A model generated the notes under the pieces. It ran no database searches. It saw nothing but the letters and a program-made list of their open reading frames with translations, and was not told the origin of the DNA. Position numbers and translations under genes: made by a program. From Planctomycetota bacterium (GTDB lineage Bacteria; Planctomycetota; Phycisphaerae; WQYP01; JAJZKY01), in NCBI GenBank assembly GCA_021803885.1, contig JAJZKY010000092.1, forward strand, positions 1 through 10,950: a stretch of 10,950 nt of DNA, given 5' to 3'. Positions 1 to 7,261 of the stretch are shown here, piece after piece (within the stretch, counting starts at the first letter, position 1; every line of letters starts with the position of its first letter).

Positions 1-333
1 CTTTGGCTAGGAACTTTAAAGCACATGTCATAAATGTATCCAATGCATATGCCGGCATGCGAAGTGAGCGACGCCGAGGAAATGTTTAATGCGATACTTT
101 TATCGGGTAATGAGGCGGCACAAGTTGTGCATGCAGGCGGCCGTTGTGTTTTTAGCGGCCCCGCCGTCGGCGAGCTGGAACTTCCACGGAGCGACTCCAG
201 AGTACCACCAATCACAGCCTCAGTTATTTATGAGAGTGGTTTCATTCAGTGATGCAGACAAGTCGGCTGCATGTGTCTGCAATCACCTTATGTCGCACGC
301 ACGGTCCTTAAATTCTCGGGTTGAGGATTTCAA
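1..333. other. Upstream region without a recognisable gene
   Basis: Two short overlapping open frames (34-252 and 89-337, + strand) exist here, but neither translation resembles a family I know. The second frame ends in TGA overlapping the ATG of the epimerase (ATGA at 334-337). That is the same coupling geometry as the genes downstream, so a small or decayed upstream gene cannot be excluded. An 8-bp inverted repeat lies at 253-281. I could not identify a convincing -35/-10 pair. The stretch most likely carries the leader of the operon or the eroded end of an earlier gene. Confidence 0.4.
253..281. repeat. 8-bp inverted repeat in the operon leader
   Basis: TGCAGACA at 253-260 and TGTCTGCA at 274-281 are perfect inverted copies separated by 13 bases, about 50 bases before the epimerase start. 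The pair could form a small RNA hairpin or be an operator. There is no T-run after it, so a terminator is unlikely. A repeat this short can arise by chance. Confidence 0.35.
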
Positions 334-1323
334 ATGAAGGGCACTCGCTTCTTTATCGTCGGCGGCGCGGGCTTTATCGGCAGCCACTTTACAGATCGAC
401 TCCTTGCCGATCAGGCTACTCAACGAGTCACTGTATACGATAACTTCTCATCGGGCCGGGAATGGCATTTGGAACACCATAGAGACGACCCAAGGCTCGC
501 AGTCGTTTGTGCTGACGTAAAGGATCTGCCGCAACTGACCGCCGCCATGGATGGCCACGAAGTCGTCATTCATCTAGCCTCGAATCCAGACATTGCTCGC
601 GCCGCGACCGAACCGGATATCGATTTTCGTGAAGGGACCTATCTGACGTCAAACGTTCTGGAGGCAATGAGGGTCACGTCGGCCGAGCGCCTCCTTTACG
701 CGTCTGGGAGCGGTGTTTATGGCGATATCGGATCTATCGAAGCCACCGAAGATTTTGGGCCGCTAATCCCTATCTCGACTTACGGCGCGAGCAAGCTGGC
801 TGGAGAGGCGCTCATTAGTTCCTATTGCCATATGTGCGGACTGTCCGCTCGTGTCTTTCGTTTTGGCAATGTTGTGGGCCCACGGCAAACACATGGAGTA
901 GGTTTTGACTTCCTCAGGGCACTGCAGACTGATCCAACCCGCTTGCTCATTTTGGGCAATGGCTTGCAAAGCAAATCTTACATCCACGTCGCAGATGTAA
1001 TCGACGCTGTGCTATATGCACATGAACATGCTCAGCACCGGTTCCGTTCTTATAATGTTGCGACTGGCGACTATATTACTGTGAGTGAAATAGCCCGCCT
1101 TGTATGCCAGTGTGCAGGTCTGGATTCCGAGCAGGTTGCCTTTACCTTTACGGGAGGAGACCGGGGATGGAAGGGCGATGTGCCGATCGTCCGCCTAAAC
1201 ACTGATCGTATTCGCGCGCTTGGCTGGAAGTGTTCGCGGTCTTCCGAAGAGGCCCTCAGGGCCGCAGTACTGGCCATGCTGAGTGAAGCCGATCGTCTTT
1301 ATGTCAAGGCGGGGTTGGTATGA
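334..1323 (+). CDS. NAD-dependent sugar-nucleotide epimerase (extended SDR)
   Basis: This 329-residue protein is a complete extended short-chain dehydrogenase/reductase of the NDP-sugar epimerase group. The Rossmann glycine motif GGAGFIG is at residues 10-16. Asp36 after the second strand (VYDNFSSG) favours NAD over NADP. The catalytic region has Ser124/Ser126 in ASGSGVYG and the Tyr150-xxx-Lys154 pair in YGASK. The Asp-Glu pair that 4,6-dehydratases carry next to the catalytic Ser/Thr is absent, so an epimerase is more likely than a dehydratase. The C-terminal GDRGWKGD segment is of the kind seen in homologues encoded beside heptose kinases. The ATG at 334 has a GAGGA ribosome site at 323-327. 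The stop overlaps the start of the kinase gene by 4 bases, indicating one operon. The substrate is probably GDP-D-glycero-D-manno-heptose or its product; this is inferred from context only. Confidence 0.9.
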   Translation: MKGTRFFIVGGAGFIGSHFTDRLLADQATQRVTVYDNFSSGREWHLEHHRDDPRLAVVCADVKDLPQLTAAMDGHEVVIHLASNPDIARAATEPDIDFREGTYLTSNVLEAMRVTSAERLLYASGSGVYGDIGSIEATEDFGPLIPISTYGASKLAGEALISSYCHMCGLSARVFRFGNVVGPRQTHGVGFDFLRALQTDPTRLLILGNGLQSKSYIHVADVIDAVLYAHEHAQHRFRSYNVATGDYITVSEIARLVCQCAGLDSEQVAFTFTGGDRGWKGDVPIVRLNTDRIRALGWKCSRSSEEALRAAVLAMLSEADRLYVKAGLV

Positions 1324-2303
1324 TTATTACTCGCAGTCCACTTAGGATTTCACTGGGAGGTGGCGGAACCGACCTGCCATCGTATTATCGCGAACATGGT
1401 GGTTTCCTGATTTCCGCGGCCATTAGCCAGTACGTCTATATCACCATTAATGAGGCGTTTCGGCCGCGGATCATTTTGAAATATTCGAAATTAGAGGATG
1501 TCCAGAATGTGGACCAGATCGAACACCCGATAGTGAGAGAAGCCCTAAGAAAGCTCAATATTGTAGGGCCATATCTTGAGATCGTCAGCATATCCGATAT
1601 TCCGGCTGGAACCGGCTTGGGATCCTCTGGAAGTTTCACAACCGCGCTGCTTCGAGCCTTGCACGCATTGAAGAACGACTTTATCCTTCCAGCGGAGCTC
1701 GCAGAGGAAGCCTGTCAGATTGAAATTGACCGATTGAGTGAGCCGATCGGAAAGCAAGACCAATACATTGCCGCATTTGGCGGAATCACCAGCTTTCAGT
1801 TCGCCCCCGATGATGAAGTAATTGTAGAGCCCTTGAAGTTACAGCCCGAGGTGCTGGCGAATCTGGAAGATAACATGCTGCTGTTCTTCACTGGATATGC
1901 TCGCTCCGCCTCTAACATTTTAAGAGACCAGGAGGTGCGCACGCGTCAGAATGACAGCGACATGCTAGCTAATTTGCATTATGTAAAGCAGTTGGGCCTG
2001 CAGAGCCGCGATGCGTTGTTGGCGGGAGACTTGAGGCAGTTTGCTGAATTGATGCACGCTCACTGGCTGCATAAGAGGACACGTTCTCCTGGAATGAGCA
2101 ATGCAGCAATCGATGAGTTGTATGAGTTGGCGCGGACAAATGGCGCTCTCGGCGGTAAATTGATTGGAGCGGGAGGGGGAGGATTCCTTTTGTTCTACAC
2201 AGAAAATAAAACCCAGCTTCGACGGGCACTTCGTGTGGCGGGCTTGCGCGAGGTTCGTTTTCGATTCGATTTTTCTGGCACGGCAGTTCTAGCTCATTCG
2301 TGA
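1320..2303 (+). CDS. hddA: D-glycero-alpha-D-manno-heptose-7-phosphate kinase (HddA)
   Basis: This 327-residue GHMP-superfamily kinase would phosphorylate D-glycero-D-manno-heptose-7-phosphate at C1 to give the alpha-1,7-bisphosphate. It is the committed step toward GDP-heptose. The N-terminal substrate motif RSPLRISLGGGGTDLPSYY is at residues 5-23. The ATP-binding loop PAGTGLGSSGS is at 95-105. GKQDQYIAAFGG at 144-155 supplies the probable catalytic Asp147, and the third GHMP motif KLIGAGGGGF is at 280-289. Length and motif order match the HddA family, and I see no lesion. The ATG lies inside the epimerase stop (ATGA), so translation is probably coupled. The guanylyltransferase starts inside this gene's stop. 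Family-level assignment is strong; exact specificity is supported mainly by the neighbours hddC and gmhB. Confidence 0.91.
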   Translation: MIITRSPLRISLGGGGTDLPSYYREHGGFLISAAISQYVYITINEAFRPRIILKYSKLEDVQNVDQIEHPIVREALRKLNIVGPYLEIVSISDIPAGTGLGSSGSFTTALLRALHALKNDFILPAELAEEACQIEIDRLSEPIGKQDQYIAAFGGITSFQFAPDDEVIVEPLKLQPEVLANLEDNMLLFFTGYARSASNILRDQEVRTRQNDSDMLANLHYVKQLGLQSRDALLAGDLRQFAELMHAHWLHKRTRSPGMSNAAIDELYELARTNGALGGKLIGAGGGGFLLFYTENKTQLRRALRVAGLREVRFRFDFSGTAVLAHS

Positions 2304-3016
2304 GTGAAAGAATGTTAACTGTGGCGATACTTGCAGGTGGCTTGGCGACGCGCTTACGGCCACTAACCACCATGACCCCCAAGTCTCTCATTGAGGTGAA
2401 TGGAGAACCATTCATCGTACACCAGCTGAGACTCTTACGCGTAAACGGAGCGCGACGCGTTGTATTATGCGTTGGTCATCTGGGTGAAATGATTGAGGAA
2501 ATCGTCGCCGATGGAGCCGCATTCGGCCTAGAGGTGAGCTACTCGCATGATGGGGACTCGCTTTTGGGAACCGGAGGGGCAATCAAGAAAGCTCTGCCCT
2601 TATTGGAGGAATCATTCTTCGTTGCGTACGGAGATTCCTATTTGCCGTGTAACTATGAAGCGGTTGCAGCAAGTTTTGAAAAAGCAAAAAAGCAGGCGCT
2701 TATGACCGTATTTTGGAATAAGAATAGGTGGGACACCAGCAACGTAGAATTCAACGGCCATGACATTATTGCGTACGATAAGCGAAGCCGTTCGCCAAGA
2801 ATGCAGTTTATCGACTACGGATTAGGGGTGTTCCGTGCTGAGGCACTTGCAGCAGTAAGAAATGATCCGCCATTTGACCTGGCAGATGTATACCGGGATC
2901 TGCTCACCCGCGGGGAGTTGGCGGGTTTTGAAGTCCGTCAAAGATTTTACGAGATAGGATCAAAGGATGGTCTGAACGAAACTGCGGCCTACCTGGCGCG
3001 AGCGGCAAGGAGATAA
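2300..3016 (+). CDS. hddC: D-glycero-alpha-D-manno-heptose-1-phosphate guanylyltransferase (HddC-like)
   Basis: This nucleotidyltransferase of the GT-A-like NTP-transferase fold joins a nucleotide, presumably GMP, to heptose-1-phosphate. The signature AILAGGLATRLRPLT is at residues 9-23 with PKSL following. GTGGAIKKA at 90-98 and the metal-binding GDS at 111-113 (VAYGDSYLP) are present. The protein is 238 residues and appears complete. The start is ambiguous. GTG at 2300 overlaps the kinase stop (GTGA) and gives a 4-residue extension. ATG at 2312 (MLTVAILAGG) would bring the signature to the usual distance from the N-terminus. Assignment as HddC rather than a glucose-1-phosphate or mannose-1-phosphate transferase rests on the hddA and gmhB neighbours. 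Confidence 0.87.
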   Translation: MSERMLTVAILAGGLATRLRPLTTMTPKSLIEVNGEPFIVHQLRLLRVNGARRVVLCVGHLGEMIEEIVADGAAFGLEVSYSHDGDSLLGTGGAIKKALPLLEESFFVAYGDSYLPCNYEAVAASFEKAKKQALMTVFWNKNRWDTSNVEFNGHDIIAYDKRSRSPRMQFIDYGLGVFRAEALAAVRNDPPFDLADVYRDLLTRGELAGFEVRQRFYEIGSKDGLNETAAYLARAARR

Positions 3017-3606
3017 AGCCACTCGAGAGCGGTTTTGTTGACCGGTATTTGCGAGAGATCGTAAAGAATGTTGGACAGTTGAGCACAGCACCAATCGAGG
3101 AAACAGCTAGTGTGCTGAGGCAGACATGGTCCAGTGGCGGGGCGCTGTTTATCCTAGACGTCGGCGGCACCGCATCACTTTTATGTAACGCGGCGAGCAA
3201 CTTCCGGATAATTGCAGGAATCGAGCCTTAGAGCGCGATCGAAGAGTTGTCACAATCAGTTCGGTAGGAACACAAATCTGTGGTGGGGAGTTGGCTGAAG
3301 ACGCGTCAAATAGAGGCGAGCGATACCATGATCGCTTTGTCAATTTGCGGAGGGAATGCCGATGCAAATGTCAGTCCGAGAATAGTGACTGAACTAGTTT
3401 CGGTCGAGCGAACGGGAGCCGGTGGGGTCGGCATCGCGGGTGAAAGCGGAGATGTCGTGGAGAGAGTCGCAGATACGCTGCTTATGATTCCTAGCGTACA
3501 TCCGGCTGATAGCGTGCCACAGGGTGAGGCCATTTAATCCGTGGCGTTGAGCTTGATTGTCCGCGATTCGCTGGTGAAGGTAAAAGGAACGGGACGGGAG
3601 CTCTTT
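3013..3606 (+). pseudogene. Decayed SIS-domain phosphoheptose isomerase (gmhA-like)
   Basis: One frame across this gap aligns with the intact SIS protein encoded at 8714-9313. FVDRYLREIVKNV matches YVSRYLQEVAEIA, GGALFILDVGG matches GGRLFVLGVGG, NFRIIAGIE matches DFRKIADIE, and LSICGGN matches FSVGGGN. LIVRD near the end matches LIVSD. The frame has stops at 3229-3231 (TAG), 3265-3267 (TAG) and 3535-3537 (TAA). No ATG or GTG stands at the expected start; ATA at 3013 and CTC at 3022 are there instead. The sugar-phosphate loop and the C-terminal HAESFQAVVWH are lost. All pieces stay in one frame, so point substitutions and small in-frame deletions, not frameshifts, killed the gene. It sits between hddC and gmhB, where an isomerase would be expected. 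Confidence 0.85.
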
Positions 3607-3609
3607 GTG
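3596..3609 (+). promoter_or_regulatory. Ribosome binding site and GTG start of gmhB
   Basis: GGGAG at 3596-3600 lies 6 bases before GTG at 3607. This is the site that decides the gmhB start. Translation from 3607 begins VKTKPQLKRAVFFDRDG, which places the HAD motif at the usual distance. The in-frame sequence upstream (3541-3606) is instead the tail of the dead isomerase. Confidence 0.7.
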
Positions 3610-4185
3610 AAAACAAAGCCTCAGCTCAAACGAGCCGTGTTTTTCGACCGAGACGGTGTACTCAACCGAGCATTTGTGCGCAACGGCAAGCCTTATCCTC
3701 CAGCCACAATAGCGCAATTTGAAATTGTGGCTGGCGCGCGCGATGCGCTCCGTGATCTTAAGCGCGAGAAGTTCCTGCTCGTGGTAGTTACCAATCAACC
3801 TGACGTTGCGCGCGGGACGCAGTCTCGCGACACTGTTGAGCAAATGAATGAGATACTTACCTCACTTCTTCCCATCGACGATGTCTTTGTGTGTTACCAT
3901 ATAGATGAAGACAACTGCAATTGCCGAAAGCCCAGCCCAGGACTCCTGCTACAAGCTGCCAAGGAACATGGAATCGATTTGTATAGAAGCTTTATGGTAG
4001 GAGATCGATGGCGGGATGTGGAAGCAGGCTACAACGCTGGCTGTGAGACGATTCTCATCGACTATGGGTATGATGAAAAAGTTGCGGAGCGGAGCCCCAC
4101 TGCTCGCGTCAAGAGCGTAAGCGATGCAGCAAGGTGGGTTATCCAGCGCATTGGAAGAGAAGCAAATCCTGCGATTTTGTTGTAG
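3607..4185 (+). CDS. gmhB: D-glycero-D-manno-heptose-1,7-bisphosphate 7-phosphatase (GmhB)
   Basis: This 192-residue HAD-superfamily phosphatase removes the 7-phosphate from heptose-1,7-bisphosphate, giving the 1-phosphate used by HddC. Residues are counted from GTG 3607. Motif I is FFDRDGVLN with nucleophile Asp14 and acid/base Asp16. Motif II is VVTNQ with Thr62. Motif III is CRKPSPG with Lys108. Motif IV is VGDRWRDVEAG with Asp133 and Asp137. Cys96, His98, Cys104 and Cys106 (CYHIDEDNCNC) form the zinc-binding loop typical of GmhB. The GVLNRAFVRNGKPYPP segment after motif I and TNQPDVARGTQSR are also family-like. The open frame extends back to 3541, but those residues match the C-terminus of the SIS protein, so the shorter start is preferred. 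No strong terminator is visible after the stop. Confidence 0.9.
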   Translation: MKTKPQLKRAVFFDRDGVLNRAFVRNGKPYPPATIAQFEIVAGARDALRDLKREKFLLVVVTNQPDVARGTQSRDTVEQMNEILTSLLPIDDVFVCYHIDEDNCNCRKPSPGLLLQAAKEHGIDLYRSFMVGDRWRDVEAGYNAGCETILIDYGYDEKVAERSPTARVKSVSDAARWVIQRIGREANPAILL

Positions 4186-4341
4186 AAATGAGCTTGGTTA
4201 GTTTCAGTGCTGTCGGAGAGTCCTCTGTGTTTTATTTATGTCGTTTTTGCCTTACCCATCTGTATTTGTCGAGCGTGCCGATTCCGGCTCAAGGAAGGTA
4301 ATTGTTCGGATTCGGCGGGCTGTTACTCTGCGAGCATGTAG

Positions 4342-4793
4342 TCGCTGGTTGAGGGAAACGCCCGACTACGGCAAGAGGTGGCGGAGTTGAAGCTTGCCAA
4401 CGAGCGCTCGGAGCGCCGGGTGGAACGTTTGTTGCACGCATTGGAAGAGGTGCGCCGGGCCGGGAAGCGCCCGACGGCGCCGTTCTCGCGTCAGGAGCTG
4501 AGGGCCCATCCACCCAGGTCAGGGCAGAAAGCGGGAGCCGGATCTGGATGCCGTAGCCGCCGTGGGATCCCTGCTACGATCGACGAAACGCTGGAAGCGG
4601 AACTGCCGGGCTGTTGGCCGCACTGCGGCGGGGAGTTGGAAGAGACCAGGATCGAGAAGACGTACTAGACCGAAATGCCGCAACTCAAGGTGGAACGGAT
4701 TGAGTGTCGCATTCATGTTGGCCGGTGCAAGCGATGCGGACGGCGGGCGCTGTCACCACATCCGCGCCAGACCTCGGATGTGGTGACAGCGCC
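4342..4793 (+). pseudogene. IS66 family transposase TnpC, N-terminal fragment
   Basis: The frame reads LVEGNARLRQEVAELKLANE, the leucine-zipper-like coiled coil at the start of IS66 TnpC. It continues through RRAGKRPTAPFSRQE to CWPHCGGELEETRIEKTY, then a TAG at 4666-4668 where relatives have Gln. After the stop, in the same frame, come VERIECRIHVGRCKRCGRR and PHPRQTSD. The paired Cys motifs CxxC (HCGG region and CKRC) are the IS66 zinc finger. The middle (about 4520-4570) diverges and may carry compensating small indels. Nothing of the DDE catalytic domain follows; the fragment ends at the palindrome at 4746-4793. It is a dead, 3'-truncated copy. Confidence 0.85.
4746..4793. repeat. Perfect 19-bp inverted repeat (palindrome) at a junction
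   Basis: GGCGCTGTCACCACATCCG at 4746-4764 and its exact reverse complement at 4775-4793 are separated by 10 bases. The left arm encodes part of the IS66 TnpC zinc-finger region. The right arm starts exactly where that protein stops matching its family (QTSDVVTAP instead of the usual QTSDALGAA). On the other side begins the opposite-strand ParB-like fragment. The right arm may be an inverted copy of the left, made when the two fragments were joined. Confidence 0.85.
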
Positions 4794-5016
4794 GGCCTGG
4801 CATATAGGTGTGCGCGCGGTGGTGTTGCTCAAGCGCCGCCACCCGCTGGCAGCCGTCGAGCACCGGGTAACGATCAGCATGTCCGGCGGCCATCACGACG
4901 ATCGGCGTCTGATGACCGCTGGCCGCCAACGACGGCAACAATCGCCGATGCCGCTCCGGCTGGCGCACGCGAAGGTGCTTGAGACGCCGCTGAAGTTGAT
5001 GGAATTCTAGACGCAT
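4794..5016 (-). pseudogene. ParB/Spo0J N-terminal-domain protein, truncated
   Basis: On the minus strand, from ATG 5016, the frame reads MRLEFHQLQRRLKHLRVRQP, then RRLLPSLAASGHQTPIVVMA and YPVLDGCQRVAALEQHHRA. This matches the beginning of ParB-like nuclease-fold proteins, in which GQQTPVVV and LIDGYKRVRAL are characteristic. I recall such proteins being encoded with IS21-type transposase modules in Acidobacteria. Only about 70 residues remain. The domain stops at the palindrome, and the HTH part is absent. It is certainly a relic; whether it belonged to a transposon or to a partition-like gene cannot be told here. Confidence 0.7.
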
Positions 5017-5395
5017 GGTCCGCAGCCCCTCGACAGCTCCACTCTGCACCAGCTCTGATCTGGGATTGCGCGGAGCGAGCCGGTAGGGCTCCCATAACGC
5101 CCAAGCAATCAGCGCCTTGCATCCCACACTCGGATCGTGCGATGTCCCAGGGAAGGCGATTCAGCGGGGGCGGTAATCACAGCGGTTCTGGCGGCTTGTC
5201 GCTGGCGCCGCGGGCCTGGATCCGGTGCCCGCGAAAATAATCCGGATTCCGCGCTCGCCAACAAGCCTGCTTCCGGCAACGCCGCAAGGACTGGCACGCC
5301 GGCTTACTGCAAGCCCATTGTCGGGAACCAACTCGATTGTCGGGATGGAACCAGCGATGGCAGATACAACAAGGGCGCTTCCGGGCAACGGGCAT
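5010..5395 (-). pseudogene. Cys-rich small protein associated with mobile modules, interrupted
   Basis: From ATG at 5395 on the minus strand the frame reads KRPCCICHRWFHPDNRVGSR, then CSKPACQSLRRC and ARNPDYFRGHR. The CxxC...CxxxxC arrangement suggests a small zinc-binding domain. A TGA at 5177-5179 interrupts it. The same frame then continues as LPPPLNRLPWDIARSECGMQ and GADCLGVMGALPARSAQSQI, which also resembles the C-terminal half of this family, so the stop is probably a recent CGA-to-TGA type change. The ParB-like fragment lies directly downstream on the same strand, as in the intact modules I remember. The function of the family is not known to me, and the 3' limit is approximate. Confidence 0.6.
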
Positions 5396-5465
5396 GATGA
5401 GCCGTCATCTCCGTCACGTCAGCAGATTTTCAGTTGCACCCTTGATTACAGGGCTGGTGGGTCAA

Positions 5466-6359
5466 TTCTCGATAGCATACCTGAGACAATCCACGATAGC
5501 GCCGAAGGCTTCTGTCTCATCGATCGCGCCTTCGGTATGAGCTACTACTGGAGCGTGAACCAGTGCAAATGCGCTACCGACATCGTGTCCCGCATACAGG
5601 CCGGTCTCCAGCTTTTGTATGAGAACTTCGGCCGGACCGCAATCCGCACCGTCAAACCCGACAACATCGCCCGCCTTCCTGGGGTGCAAACTCGACGCTC
5701 GCTACCAGGGCGGGCCGGGAAATCGTCTCAATGTCCGCATCGAAGGAAGGCGGATCAAACACACCATGGGGCCGGTATCGCTGAAGCTTTACGACACGTT
5801 AGGTCTCAGTCGGCGCATTGAACCCACGGTCAACTTTAGGACCTTCTTCAAGCACTACCGCGAGCTAGAGCACCGCGATGGCTCGCGCGAAACCCAATGG
5901 GCCGCCAAGCAGAAGTCCGTTTACGGCCTGCCCGTGCCGCCCTAACTGCTTCACGCTGCCAATCGCCGCTACCTCCAGTTCCTCTCTGCCTGGAAGATTT
6001 TCGCAACGGGCGACACAAACTCAACAAGGTGTCGCCACCGGTCGAGCATGAAAGCCGCAGCTATCCCGGCCTTAACCCCTTCGACCTGGACAACGATCCG
6101 CTCTTTTAAAGCTATCGCACGAGGCGGGTTCAACATCAGCGGGTTGCAGAACAAAAGCCTGCGCCGCAGCTTAGCCGGCCTATCCAACGCTCAGGTCTTC
6201 CGCCCGTCCAAACCCCTGCGTCTGCACCTCTGATCAAGAAGATCGGCAGCACTTACATGTGCGGTCTGGCCCTGTTTGACAAACAGACGTTGACATCGGA
6301 TTGAAACTGCGTGAACTGGTTGCAATCCTTTAACTCAACATCGCTCACGCGGCATAGCT
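5466..6359 (+). pseudogene. C-terminal two thirds of a decayed hypothetical-protein family
   Basis: Several frames join to give one protein-like path. First come MSYYWSVNQCKCATDIVSR and AIRTVKPDNIA. A frameshift near 5670 leads into LDARYQGGPGNRLNVRIEGR, RIKHTMGPVSLKLYDTLGL and TVNFRTFFKHYRELEHRDGS, ending in a stop at 5943-5945. Then, in other frames, follow AANRRYLQFLSAW, SRSYPGLNPFDLDNDPLF (stop), ARGGFNISGLQNKSLRR, LIKKIGSTY and finally LKLRELVAIL. I recall this architecture from a large hypothetical-protein family repeated in Acidobacteria and Deltaproteobacteria genomes, about 450-500 residues long and ending in a winged-helix-like segment. At least four frame changes or stops make this copy dead. 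An N-terminal piece of the same family lies at 8339-8578. Confidence 0.72.
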
Positions 6360-6469
6360 CAACGATGTCCTGCCCGCTCTGCGCGGATTGTTAATGGAGG
6401 GGTCCTACAGGCGTTCAGTGTCACCCTGTTTGAGAAAACGTCCACTATTAAAGGCGAAAAGGAATACCA

Positions 6470-7192
6470 ATGTTAACACTCTCTGAATTGCGAATTAAGG
6501 TTTTCGCTGACGGTGCTGACTTTGAAAGCATGATGAGACTATATGCGAAACCCTACATCAACGGCTTCACCACCAACCCGACGCTGATGAGAAAAGCTGG
6601 TATCAAGGATTACGAGGCGTTCGGAAAAAAGATTCTGGCAGCGATTCCTGACCGCCCGATCTCGCTGGAAGTCTTCGCCGATGACTTCCCGAGCATGGAA
6701 AAGCAGGCTCGCGTCATCGCCAGTTGGGGCAGCAATGTGAATGTCAAGATACCTGTAACCGACACGAAAGGCAAGTTCAGCGGAGAGCTGATTCGCCGCC
6801 TGTCCGCTGAGGGAATCGCGTTAAATGTCACGGCCATCATGACCTTGGATCAGATCGTCCGTGTTTCCGAAGCCTTGGACCCGAACACGCCTGCGATCGT
6901 CTCGGTGTTCGCGGGGCGGATTGCTGACACAGGAGTCGATCCGGTGCCCCTCATGACAGAGGCACTGAAGATCCTCACAATACGCCCCAAAGCCGAATTA
7001 CTGTGGGCTAGCCCGCGTGAATTGCTCAACATTTTCCAAGCCAACAAGTTAGGAACGCACATTATTACTGTCACGCCGGATCTTCTACAGAAGCTTGATA
7101 ACGTGGGATACGATTTGAATGCGTTTTCCCTCGACACGGTTAAAATGTTTTATAACGATGCCATGGCGAGCAATTTCTCAATTGAAATCTAG
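6470..7192 (+). CDS. Transaldolase family protein (small, FSA/TalC-like)
   Basis: This intact 240-residue class I aldolase is of the short transaldolase / fructose-6-phosphate aldolase type. The probable Schiff-base Lys93 is in NVNVKIPVT. FADGADFESM (residues 12-21) and GFTTNPTLMRKAG (32-44) carry the conserved Asp and the TTNP signature. SLEVFADD (65-72), GIALNVTAIMTLDQ, SVFAGRIADTGVDP, ELLWASPRELLN and HIITVTP follow in the expected order. AAAAGGA at 6457-6463 is 6 bases before ATG. The gene is isolated between a dead hypothetical gene and a dead IS630 but shows no lesion, suggesting it is under selection. Transaldolases interconvert sedoheptulose-7-phosphate and other sugar phosphates, and sedoheptulose-7-phosphate is the entry point of the heptose pathway encoded at 334-4185. 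A dedicated role there is inferred; a general pentose-phosphate or aldolase role is the alternative. Confidence 0.9.
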   Translation: MLTLSELRIKVFADGADFESMMRLYAKPYINGFTTNPTLMRKAGIKDYEAFGKKILAAIPDRPISLEVFADDFPSMEKQARVIASWGSNVNVKIPVTDTKGKFSGELIRRLSAEGIALNVTAIMTLDQIVRVSEALDPNTPAIVSVFAGRIADTGVDPVPLMTEALKILTIRPKAELLWASPRELLNIFQANKLGTHIITVTPDLLQKLDNVGYDLNAFSLDTVKMFYNDAMASNFSIEI

Positions 7193-7235
7193 CCTAATGC
7201 GCCTGAAATAGGAACGATTAGGATTGCGTTTCGTC

Positions 7236-7261
7236 CATACTGTGGAGAACGGCACAGTATG
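7236..7261. repeat. 9-bp hairpin overlapping the IS630 start codon
   Basis: CATACTGTG (7236-7244) and CACAGTATG (7253-7261) are perfect inverted copies around an 8-base loop. The last three bases are the ATG of the decayed transposase. The hairpin could mask the transposase start, or be an element-end structure, or act as a weak terminator for the transaldolase. There is no T-run to favour the last option. Confidence 0.5.

Noticed and set aside
89..337. 82-codon frame ending in an ATGA overlap with the epimerase start
   Set aside because: The translation has no recognisable motif and no clear ribosome site. The overlap alone is weak support, so it is mentioned only as part of the leader region.
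1969..2415. 148-codon minus-strand frame across the end of hddA and start of hddC
   Set aside because: It is a shadow of two well-supported plus-strand genes, with no family features.
3394..3843. 149-codon minus-strand frame over the isomerase pseudogene and gmhB
   Set aside because: It is antisense to the HAD motifs of gmhB and has no recognisable content.
4186..4260. Possible terminator after gmhB
   Set aside because: The T-rich stretch near 4225-4250 is not preceded by a stable stem.
6290..6326. TTGACA at 6290-6295 as a promoter for the transaldolase
   Set aside because: No acceptable -10 element occurs at 16-18 bases, and the site lies in the tail of the decayed hypothetical gene.
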